Source: Catonia carolina
Lineage: Eukaryota > Arthropoda > Insecta > Hemiptera > Achilidae
DNA: 64,000 nt
Assembly (NCBI GenBank): GCA_035578175.1
Contig: JAQMRL010000001.1
Coordinates: 438,984,124-439,048,123 of the forward strand
Direction: 5' to 3'
Under the pieces are notes generated by a model. It made no database searches. It was not told the DNA's origin and was given only the letters and a program-made list of their open reading frames with translations. Position numbers and translations under genes: made by a program. Shown here piece after piece: positions 1 to 11,969 of the stretch; the stretch's first letter is position 1, and each line of letters opens with the position of its first letter.

Positions 1-81
1 GATGTTTTTTTTGATGGCATTATTGAAAATGGAAAAAACTATCACAAAAAAAATTTTCAAAACCAAAAACTTAAATCTACG

Positions 82-498
82 TTGAATAAAATAAAAGTCA
101 AAAACACCAAATTGTATGAACATGTAGAGAGGATGTCAGAGACTTCCAGAAGAAGGAGAACACGATTTTACGGGCACATAAAGAGGATGAGCAATGACAG
201 ACTGACAAAGAAAATTTTGAATAACTTTGATAATACTAAGACTACTTTGAAGTGGTTTATCAATACTAAAGAGGATCTAAAAAAACTTCGAGTTGAAGAA
301 GAGGACATTTACAATAGAGACAAATTTAGGCAGAAGACAAATGACAAAAGGATAAGTCTGCCTGTGCAATCTGCAAGAAGAGAGGGTACTGGTGGGAGGT
401 GGACGGATGAGAGAAGAAAGGAGCATTCCGAACGAATGAAGGCTTTTTGGGCAGATAAGAGGAATGACATCCTGAAAAGAAGAGACCAAAATGCATAG
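82..498 (+). pseudogene. non-LTR reverse transcriptase, C-terminal fragment
   Basis: An open frame of 138 codons containing RRRRTRFYGHIKRMSNDRLT and later a W...T.EDLKKL stretch. The R-R-x-x-F-x-GH-x-x-RM pattern is typical of the region after the RT palm in insect LINE endonuclease-RTs. No YxDD palm motif is present, so it is a 5'-truncated relic. Similar tails occur at 30606 and 44690 in this window. It is intronic and antisense to InR. Confidence 0.6.
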
Positions 499-785
499 TG
501 CTTAACGTGATCCTTAGTTGGTCAATCAACGAATTAAGTAAGTAAAGTCAAAATAAAAATATCAAAGCAATTGATCACTCACCAATTAAAAGAAAATTAA
601 AACAAATTAATGAAACATGGAACTTTACTTTTATAAAATACTCAACAATACAAAATCTCAAAATACAATAAAATTATCATGTGATGTCACCAGCTGATCC
701 TTAGCACCACGTCACTATTTGCTAAATCATATGACTTTATTATTTATGACAAATCTTTATTTGAATCACATCAGCTGGTTTAAAA

Positions 786-981
786 GCAGCAGATTATCTA
801 ACCTCATAAAAGCCTTAATGTAGGACATAAACATTATTTTGAACACTTTAGGGCTAACTTTTTAAGGGTTTCAATAGCCTAAAACCTGCACTGGCATCAT
901 AGTTACAACATAAAAAAACTGCATGAAAATTGGTTCAGTAATTTAGGAGATAAAGGGGAACATACTCACACACACACACCA

Positions 982-1025
<44 letters not shown>

Positions 1026-1048
1026 ATATATATATATATATATATATA
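786..1048 (+). repeat. RTE-like 3' end with AT microsatellite tail
   Basis: The stretch from TCTAACCTCATAAAAGCC to GGAGATAAAGGGGAACATAC, followed by (CA)n and (TA)n, matches 24066-24295 closely. The phrase GGTTCAGTA..GGAGATAAAGGGGAACATAC plus a TATA-type tail is typical of RTE-clade LINE or SINE 3' ends. This copy is 5' truncated. Confidence 0.55.
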
Positions 1049-1116
1049 GATATCAACAAATTTTAAAACCCTAAACTTATTATGAACTGTATTGGATAAA
1101 TGAAACATTAAGTCAC

Positions 1117-1253
1117 CTTTGTCGTCTATTTTGATGTTGCTGTCCACATTGACTGCGGTAATTATCGATTTGACGATGTCAGTATCTGAATAATCACCGT
1201 TTCCATTCAGAGACTTGGCATCCCTGTGGATCTCTCTTTTCCCTCTTGTCGTT
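1117..1253 (-). CDS. InR: InR exon: alpha/beta furin cleavage site
   Basis: Begins by completing AGA of the previous exon, so the protein reads [22 protein letters not shown] fits the R-x-K/R-R furin consensus at the place where insulin proreceptors are cut into alpha and beta chains. The rest is an acidic, polar N-terminus of the beta chain ([15 protein letters not shown], then [10 protein letters not shown]). The acceptor is GTTGCAG|A and the donor AAAG|GTGACT. It is 137 bp and ends one nucleotide into a codon; the next exon is below position 1. Confidence 0.92.
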
Positions 1254-4200
1254 CTGCAACAAAAGAATGTACACTTAATAATACTTTTTCACTACATACC
1301 TACCGTAGATAGTTAAAGAAAATCTCAAGCGTGGTTTGGAATTCAGCGAAGAAAACAGTAAAGTGTTAGTGCAGAAGAGATGTCAAGAGGGTAGGAGAGG
1401 GACATGTTATAAGGCTAATGGTAAGGTTGCCGGCCACATTGGCGCAGTTGGTAACGTGCTCGCCTCTCATCATGCGGCCTTGGGTTCGAATCCCATTCAG
1501 GCCCAGCATATTTTCATACGTTACAAAAAATCATTTCATCATTCACCGTCTGCATTAGCAGTAATTGCAGAACAGTCGGACGTTAAACAAAAAAAAAAAA
1601 AAAAAAAAAAATAATGGTAAGGTCGTGGAGAATTCACATACTTAAGAACTGTTTTGTCGTCAGGTGGAAAATTGGGTAAAAAGTTAAGAGCAGAAAGCAA
1701 GTGGTTTCTTCCAAAGTGCGAGTACGGTACACCGTAAAAAGTTACATACAATACATACTTTGTGCCAATTTTAACGTATGAAAACACGACTGGCGGAAAG
1801 AAAATAGAATCCAGGCAACAGAGATGAAGTTCAAGATGAGTACGCTGGGGAAGACAAGAAGGGATAGAATAAGAAATGACGTAATTAGGGAACAACTGGA
1901 AATGTACAGCCTGTTAAGGATGGTTGGACAGACAAAGCTGAGATAGTTTGGCCATGTCAGTAGGATGGAGAGAAGACAGCCGAAAAGAATGGCGTACTCG
2001 GAGCTTGGAGATGGGAGAAAAACGGCCAAAAGGTATGGGGTAAGAGTAAAGTGGATGGATTCAGTTATGGATGAATTGGGAATAAGATGTGTTTCTAGGT
2101 GGTATAGAGGAATCAGAAATTCAGATTACTACCAAATGATTCTGATACGAAAGAATGAAGAATGAATGCTCATTCCCCCCCCCCCCCACACACAAATCTG
2201 TCCAACAATGCAATGTCCCATTGGGGTTTGGTCACCCAACTTTTCACTGGGTTGCACGTCTTGACAGGGGGTGTTCAAACAGTTGGGGAGGTTAAGGCTA
2301 AGAGAAATTCCTTGAATGACCTCTTTGGTAGGCATCATTACACGTAACCAACCCCACTCACCAGAGCCAAAACTCTTCCTCTCCATGTCAATTCCCGAGG
2401 CCCCACAGCCTCCCACCACTCTGATTTAACAGTTTTTCATGCATGACAAAATTCTACCAGCTCAATTTCTACGCCACCGGATCTACAAACTTTACAAAAT
2501 GTATACTCTCCCTCGGACTGAATCAGTCATTACTTTTCAGTGCTGAACAGCCACACAAAAAACCGCCACTGAGGCTGGTTCATTTAAATTACCTTTTAAC
2601 GTAGACTTGATTGTGTAACGTATCTTCAAATTTGATCTGGAATTGCCGTTCCCGTTCCCGATCCTTTTCAATACGGTTTTCATTTTTATCGACACACTGG
2701 CATTCATCTTTTCCTTTTATTTTCTCCGCCTCAATGTTCACATCAATATGTTTTTTATCCGGCAAATTCATCAACGCTAGAAAAAAGAAAATTGAAAATA
2801 ATCAACACTTTTATGAAAATAAATGGCACAGATTCATATTTCATCAAGATAAACCATAAATTTTTTATAATATTTTACTACTTCAGTGGCACAGTGGTAG
2901 TATACTATTCAACCATAACATTTAAGGACCTAGGTTCATTTCCTAGCTACGGTCAAGAAATTATAACGATTTCAGAAAAATTTTAACAGGAAAAAACCAC
3001 TTACATTTGCACCACCATGCTGGCATGACAGTAAAAAAGTAAGAGGTTATACCAATCAGTATCATCTATACACGCAAAAAATTATTGTTCATATTTTAAT
3101 CAGCAATTCATCAGCTGAATATAATTTTTTACATTTTTGTTTTATAGTTATCTACAAATTTTATAACTCAAAATTCTATTCATAATTACAATTTACAATA
3201 CAATCTGAGAAATTTATTTAAAAAAAGGGAAAACAAAATGTGGTATTAAACACGTTCATGACTTTTTCTTGCCAATGTAAAAAAATGAACAATATATAAA
3301 AAATGTAAAACAAAAAACATAATCTAATTCTAATTACGAGTGAATGATGCAAAATGAAAATCAACCTCTGGAGAATTTAAAAATACATAAAATCATTAAC
3401 TGACGCAAAATTAAGCTCTGTAGAAAAACTGTTCGAAATAAAAGATGTAGATTTTCTAATTAGCTAAAACTTTAATCATACGAGGGGGTACCCAAAAGAA
3501 ACCGGAATTATTTTTTAAAACTATTTTTAATTTTTTTACAAAAGAACCTTATCCCCTTCAAAATACTCTCCATTACAACTAATACATTTGTCCCACCGGT
3601 GCTTCCACTGTTCAAAACATTTTTTGTACTCCTCTTCAGTGATGGCTGCCAGCTCATCCGTCGTTTTTTTCTTGACATCATCAACGTTGTTAAATCGGAG
3701 ACCTTTCATGCCCCTTTTCATGCGTGGGAACAAGAAAAAATCACACGGAGCCAGATCGGGTGAGTACGGTGCGTGTGGTAGCAAAACCATGCCGTTTTTC
3801 GCCAAAAACTGGGTAACCGAGATTGCCGTGTGTGCAGGCGCGTTGTCGTGGTGGAAAAACCAGTCCCCTGTCTGCCACAAATTAGGTCTTTTACGACGAA
3901 TGTTGTTTCGTAGTCTTCTTAACACTTCAAGATAAAAAGCTTGATTTACCGTCTGGCCTGGTGGAACGAACTCTGAATGGACAATTCCCCTCACATCAAA
4001 AAAACAAATCAGCATTGTTTTGATGTTCGATCTGACTTGACGACTTTTTTTTGGTCGGGGTGATAATGAAGTCTTCCATTGACTGGATTGTTGTTTGGTT
4101 TCTGGGTCGTACCCATAGCACCAAGACTCGTCACCCGTAATGATCTTTGACATGAAATCTGGATCAGTTTCAAGCTGTTGTTTCAAATCACTACACGTTT

Positions 4201-7200
4201 CAATTCGACGTTCCTTTTGAGTGTCTGTCAGAACCCAAGGCACAAACTTGGCAGCGACTTTTCATTGTCAAGTCTTCTGTTAAAATGCGTTGGACTGAGC
4301 TCCAAGATAACCCACTAACCTGTGATATTTGGTCAATGGTCTGTCGTCGGTCTGTTCGTACAATTTCTTTCACTTTCACAACATTTTCGTCTGTTCGGGA
4401 AGTCGACGGTCGTCCAGAATGAGGTTTGTTCTCAATCGACATGTCGCCATTTTTAAAGCGCAAAAACCACTCTTACACTTGGGTTTTTCCAATAGCGTCG
4501 TCTTTGTAAGCTGTGTTCAACATTACAACTGTTTCCGCGGCGTTTTTACTGAGCAAGAAGCAAAATTTCACAGCCGCACGTTGTTCATTAAAACTTGCCA
4601 TCATGAAAAACGACACGAGCACAAAACAGCACTAGCGAGAACAATCACTGCACGAGAACAGAACAAGCTAGATCAACGAACAAAATGGCATTGAACTGGC
4701 AATGAGTAGCGCTACAAGCAGCCTAGTGGCGGGAATTTGTACTGCACAAGCTCCGCCCACAGCAGAGCTATTCCGGATACTTTTGGGTACCCCCTCGTAC
4801 AGTTTAGATGTAAAATGCAAACTAAGGCCGCAATCTTAAAAAGTATAATTTTTTTACCCAATTTTGATGAGCAAAATTAAGAAAATCTCTAACTGACGCC
4901 AAACTATGCACTGTACAAAAAAAAACATTTGCAGTAAAAGTTGTAGGATTTTTAACGTTCTACAACATTGATTAAACTCCCTTTTACCCTAGAAAGCATA
5001 TTAAGGCCACAATTTAAAAAAAAACACTTTTTACAACGAGAGCACAGCCTCCCAAGAATTTTAGCAGACATGGCGCTTACCCTATCTTTTAGAGCACAAA
5101 AAATATAGTAAATGAGGCGGTTTTTTAAAAAATATGCAAGAGCCTTTTTGAAAAATTTGCAAAAACGTTGACACTCGCATGAACAAACTACTACTTTTGG
5201 TTGATCAATTTTGATGACAATGTTCATGATGGGTCCACTAGTGGTATAGGTATCAGGTGAACTAATATCCCATAGCCAAGGGAGTGAGAGGGAGAGGGAG
5301 ATATGTGGCATAATTACGAATGCGCTCAATGGTCTTTACCGTTATAATCCAAATCTGATAACATACACTACAGTCGTTATCTTGCTTGTTAGTTTACTGC
5401 ATGGATAAATACTTGCTCACAACAATGAGTAAAATTAACGACAATGTAATTGGAACGGAACGTATGGGTTGTGCAAGTGAGAGCGTTATGCATTCTCTCA
5501 CTCCTACGGCTAGGGAACATTAGTTCACCTGAATACTGTACCAAATTTAAGTTCCAAGTTTCATCTTTGTATGATAATCCATTCTAAAGACACTTTGCTC
5601 ACACACACACACGCACAAACCAATTGCTAAAAACAGGTGTTTTGGGTTCAGGGAGCCAGCACATGTATATCTCTGGTGAAAAATCAACATGACAACAATA
5701 CTTCCTTCTCCATATATTTATATTGGATAAGAGAAGGTAAAAAACAGTTATTTTAACATGTTGCCAAGTTAGTTTGAAACGGTAAAGATAAATATAATTA
5801 GTACGACATACAGATGTAATACTTACGTTCAAAACAATAGTCTCTCTGTTGCAATTGGTAATGGTCATCCTTGAGCCAACTGCCTTGTATTACATAATGA
5901 GTGACATTACCGTTCGGTTGGCTAGGTGGCGACCAGTTGATCACTATTTCTGAACTTGAATTCGAGAACGCTTTCAAATACATCGGCTGTGTTGGAGCTA
6001 TTTAAAAAAAAACATACAATATGTATTAAGAAACCTTTTATTCATATAAATAATGAATACATTTTTTAAAATCTGGTGTGAAACATTATAAATACAACAT
6101 ACTCATATTATACCCCAAAATAAAAGTGTATTTTGTACTGTTTCAGAAACTGTGCAATATGCCTTTCCACATGTAATATGAAATTCACTGCAAATTTTTT
6201 ACTATTCATCAAAAAACCCCAGTATTCACGGACCCCACCCATCTAAAATAGCCAGTATTCAAAGTGTTAATCACATTTTCGATCTTAATATTGACTCAGT
6301 GAAACAAACAATATCAAAATTCAGCCGTAGATATGAAGAAAGACTCAATCATCATCCAAACTTCTTGGCTCTGAATCTGCTAAATAACATTGATAACCGT
6401 GTTTTCAAGACTGAAAAGACATAATGTTTTTGATTTATGTTACAGGTTTTAAAGAACATTGTTACATTTATTATCATTTTTTTCTTGGGTTCGAATCCCA
6501 TTCAGGCACGGCATTTTTTCATACGTTACAAAAAATCATTTCGTCATTCACCGTCTGCATTAGCAGTAATTGCAGAACAGTCGGGCGTTAAACAACAAAA
6601 AAAAAAGAAGAAATTATTACTATTTTCAATTTCTTTGACATTACAATGAAATTGTAATCGTGTTAACTAACATATATCAAAATTGCTGATTGTTCTATTT
6701 CATGTGAACAGATTGTAATGTTGCAGACTTGTAAATAAAATTTTTAAAAAAATTACATTTTAGATTAATGCTAATATACCATAGTGGTAGAGACATACTG
6801 TAGGCTAATCTAGGTTACACAAAATGTATCTTATCTCATCAATTTCGATTAGACAAGGTTTTAATACATTCAATAGAAATACACAATTTAACAGAAAGGT
6901 TTTTTAAAAAAAAAACCATTATTTTATTTTGTCAAGCATCCTATGCAAGATTACCAACAGGCATATTATTTAAAATTGAAATATATATTTCTAACCACCA
7001 GAATGTGGTAACAAACTATTCCTTGTCTGCCATGGTAGGAGTAGGAAGTTTTAAATTTTGATGTGAAAAAAATAATGTTAATTTTAATTTACTGAAGATG
7101 TGTACAAGATACAATAAAGCACTATAAACATTGTTTTATACTATATTTTATTTATTTTATTGCTATAAACAAGTTTTTAACGTTACCATGTTCTGGTGAT

Positions 7201-10200
7201 TTACAAATATACAGGATGATTCAAAACTACACGGCAATCTCTTGCGATCTCATTCTATAACTAAAAATTTTAAAAAAAATTCATATAAACATATGCCTGA
7301 AAATGCTTAATTAGCGAGTTACAGCTAGGGAACAATTTCACCTACAACTCTGTACCCTCGGTGAAGTAAGGCCGTATAAAAATGTTGTTGTTGTTGTTGT
7401 TTAGGTCATCAGCCAAAAGGCTGGTTTGAACCCGCAGAGGTTTTACTAAGTAAAACGAGGAGTGAGGTGGTTTACCATTGCCTCCCTCACTGAGTGGAAA
7501 AGTATGCTTATCAGCATGCCAGGCCCTCTGAAAAGCACTTATTTTCCACTCTGCAAATGACACCTTCACTTCATTCACCACAGGGTCTGGCTGTATAATG
7601 AAATTCATTACTTTCAGAGGAGGTAACTCTGACTAGTGTCTTTAACACCTCTACCTCTTCTGTTCTTAAATGATTCAGTTATTTAATTGGCTGACCATGT
7701 GATAAGAAACAGAACTATTTATTTTAGCCCTGCAACGAACAGATTGAGTGCAAATAATCTGACACTCCACCTGTTTATTATGGGCATAAAAATGTTAAAG
7801 GTAGTTATATACAAATACAATTGTTTCTTATGTTTTTTAATCTGAAAAATTGAATAAAATTGGTTCCAGAGCTGTAAATGCAATACTTTCAGAGATATCT
7901 TACACAAAACACAAGAATTGGTGCAAAGAAATAACACATTCTTGTATTTAACGTAAGATTACTTCCATAAATGGTAAATAAAGGTGTATTTTTTCTTAAA
8001 TAAATTTGTAGAAAAGTTAATTCTGAAAAGATTCATGTGAATTACTCAGGAAAAAAATGAATAATAGATATTGAAATTTTGCTTTATTTAAAATCAAAAC
8101 AGACACACATAAAACGCACATTCTTAACTGCATAAAATATTAACTAATATGTAGGTTGGGAGTAGCTGTTACTCCTAACCTAATATTTTATGCAGTTAAG
8201 AATGTGCGTTTTATGTGCGTCTGTTTTGATTTTAAATAAAGCAAAATTTCAATATCTATTATTCATTTTTTTCCTGAGTAATTCACATGAATCTTTTCAG
8301 AATTAACTTTTCTACAAATTTATTTAAGAAAAAATACACCTTTATTTACCATTTATGGAAGTAATCTTACGTTAAATACAAGAATGTGTTATTTCTTTGC
8401 ACCAATTCTTGTGTTTTGTGTAAGATATCTCTGAAAGTATTGCATTTACAGCTCTGGAACCAATTTTATTCAATTTTTCAGATTAAAAAACATAAGAAAC
8501 AATAGTATTAGTATCTTTGTAACTGCGTTTAACATTTTTATACGGCCTTACTTCACCGAGGGTACAGAGTTCTAGGTGACATTTTTCGCTAGCCGTAACT
8601 CGCTTTTCAGGCATATGTTTATATGAAGTTTTTTTCTTATTTTTAGCTATAGAATGAGATCCCAAGAGATTGCTGTGTAGTTTTGAATCACCCTGTATAT
8701 TTCAACTGAATTTTTAATATGAAAATTAAACAAACAAACTTACTGTCAGGATTCGTACGGAAATATTGGATAGGACTCTGAGCACCAGTTTTTTGACTAG
8801 CGATTGTGTAAGTTTTAACGTAGTAAGCGTACTGAGTGTAAGGTTTTAACAGCGTCAATATCGTCGTGACCGGTCCAGTTTTCGAGTTGTCATGATGAGA
8901 AACTTCATTCACTTTCCACCTGAAAAAAAAAATAACAGGACGTACAAAAACACTTCTATCGTAGAATAATATTGAGTTCTTAACTAAATAGTATAGTAAT
9001 CACTTTCATGGCACAACTGTTAGCATGCTACATTACAACACAAAAGTACAGTCACTTGAGTCACGAGTTTGCCCTTGTTTGCAACGAGGGGTAAATGGGG
9101 GGGGAACAGCATCAGTGTGCATGCGCGACTGCTTTAATTTCAGTACGACAAACATGACAACTTATACTATACCCAGAGCATATACAGTATATCGCAGAAC
9201 ATTTTGTACGTTAACTGTGCAAATATAACCGTTTATTATTGTAAACACAAATTTTGGTTTCTAAAAACGTTGTCAAACTATTCACAGTGCTGAACGCAAT
9301 GTAATAAAATGTAATGAAGTTGAAGCTAAACAAAAATGCCTTTCGGTGCCTCTTAACAAAAGCTGTGAGCGAGCAACTAACTACTCTGATGTTTCTATTT
9401 CCACAATTTCAAAAATAAAGAAGGAAATTAAGGACGTGAAGAAGCTATTCGTTAACAGTTTTGTACCTGAGAACTAGAAATTGCACGGTAGTGAAATGTA
9501 CGAGTAGTGTCTCACTGTTGAGGTTGGCAGCACTGTAAATATTTCACTTCCCTTCCTCACAGCCCATACATACACAAAAGGCAATCTCGTGACTTCAGTA
9601 TCTATATAAGTTTTCAATAATTGAAAACTTATATAGATTTTCCGTAAGTGGTTGGAATTATTCCAACCACTTACGGAAAATTGAAACACGTGCAAACCCA
9701 ATACAGTTGCTAACGATTATCTCTCTTCTAAGTTTCGTCTCCATCTCTCTTAACCCTTTAACTACTGAGTTTTTACATGAAATAAAGCTTGCATAGACTA
9801 GGTTTTTTCATGACATTTCACACCGTTATGAGCTACATGTTTGTCTTGAAATTTTCATGTTTTTTGTAACTTTTAAATTTATGTGTTCGTTACAAAATAA
9901 GTTGTAATTTAAAATCTACAAGAATGTATCAAAAAATATTTTAGTACATCTTTCGGCCAAAGGCTGTTGACAGTGACAGAATTGTGTTCTATAGTTAACG
10001 TCAATTCCTGCAAAGTTCTTAGTTATTATCCTCATTAACGCTCTTCTTCATTAGATTCTATAGCCATCGAATATTCACTTATTTCTTTTGTCTATTTACA
10101 TTTTAGATAAAATTCAGAACAAAGAGAAAAAAACACTTTCTTTTTGTTTAATTATATAGTTTGGTAAAGAAATGTTCTCTAATTGGTTTTTTCCAATTTC

Positions 10201-11870
10201 AATTGGTCAAGATTTAATATATTTTATTAAGTACCAACTCATTTTAAAGCCAATAGAATGCAGAACATAGTATTTCTTCTGGAAAGTTTTAACATGAGTT
10301 TACATGCCAGTCGGGTCTAGCCTCGGCATGTAAGTGCCATCGCATATAGGCCTACAAGACAACAGTCCTCAAAGGGTTAAGTAGTACTAAAGACTCCGCG
10401 TTAGTACAGTGACACGAGCGAGTAAAATGATTGACTTACCCGTCCCCGCCACAAGCATCTCTTCCATCGTAGAGCGTGACATTCTGGTAAGGTGCCTCAA
10501 TGTAATAGACTAGATAACTAAGGAGACCGCGCGAGTCATAGTGCTCAAACTGGTTCCATTCGACTAACACCGCATTCGAACGTCTCACTGTGATTCTGGC
10601 ATCCAATTTCGTTATGTTGCCTGCAAACATTAACAATTACAAAATTATTATTATTCAAAAAATCTACCATTAAAAACTTCAAATCACTTACACTACTGCC
10701 TACAAAGAATATTTTCCAGCCTTCAACCAACATTTACTATCAATCACAAAAGGCACAATAATTTAGTCTGAAGTTCAGCCTTTCTTAGTTTGCTCCTACT
10801 GTCAACAAATAATGACATTACTGAGCATCCCCGCATTATATAAAAATGTGTACACGCTGATTAAAAAAATAGAGGCAAAATTATTTGCCTCTATCCTGTT
10901 CGTTTTCTTTCAGTTAGTTATTTTCCCGGCTTATCCGTAGATTGTTAACGCCCTAATCGCTATAAATCATTTGGTCTTGGCTGGAGACTGACACACCCTG
11001 GGTCTTCCGGAAATTTACCGTATTAAGTAGATTGTTAAATAATTATATCATTTTTCAAGTTCAGCGGCACGTCGGACTTAACAATAGTTAAAAAATCTGG
11101 TGTAAAACACTCGCACAACTTTCTCTTGCCAATGCAAATTATTAACAATAAACCTAACATTAGTAATAAAACATTAGAAATAAACAAAAAACTAACCTCA
11201 ATATAGATCACCTAATTGTAATCATGAGTGAAAGACGCAAAATTAAAATCAACCTCAGTTTAGCTTAAAAATACGGAAAATCACTTTTTCACACTAAACT
11301 AGGCTCTGTAGAGAAAAATGCTTTAAATAAAAAGTTGTGGATCTTTTAATTTCCTATAAATTTGGATATATACACTTTTGTCGTAAAATGCATACTAAGG
11401 CCGAAATCTTAACAAAATTGATTTTTCACATGTTTTCGTGAGAAAAAAAAGAAAATCGCTAATTACCGCTAAACTAAGCGTTATACAAAAAAATGTTTGA
11501 AATAAAAGTTGTAGGACTTTAAATTCTCTACATTTATTATTATATAAATTTTTGCGCTAAAATGCATATTAAAACCATAATCTCTGAAAAGCAAATTTTT
11601 TACGTAAAAACAGCCTCACCAAAAATTTCAGCAAACATGGCGCCTACCCTATCTTGTAGAGCATAAATAATTAAGTAAATAAGGCGATTCTTAAAAATCG
11701 TAGGACCAGTTTTTGAGAAAACCGCAAAACCGTGAAAAATTACACGAATAAACTACTACTTCCGGTTGACCGATTTTGATGAAAATGTTCATGTCGGGTC
11801 AGGTAGTAGTATGTAATTAAGTTTCAAGTTCGTATGATGTTCCCTTCTTGAGATATTCTGTTCATCGCAT

Positions 11871-11969
<99 letters not shown>

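Larger units (their letters stand above)
3227..5741 (+). repeat. family E (Helentron-like) element, interrupted by two insertions
   Basis: An old, diverged family E copy. The left part is 3227-3480 (TTTTTCTTGCCAATG near its end) and it resumes at 4798 with internal motifs shared with 34714-35595. It ends near 5741 with GATAAGAGAAGGTAAAA. It has been split by a mariner (3481-4797) and by a 292-bp MITE (5247-5538), each flanked by TA. It lies in an InR intron. Confidence 0.7.
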
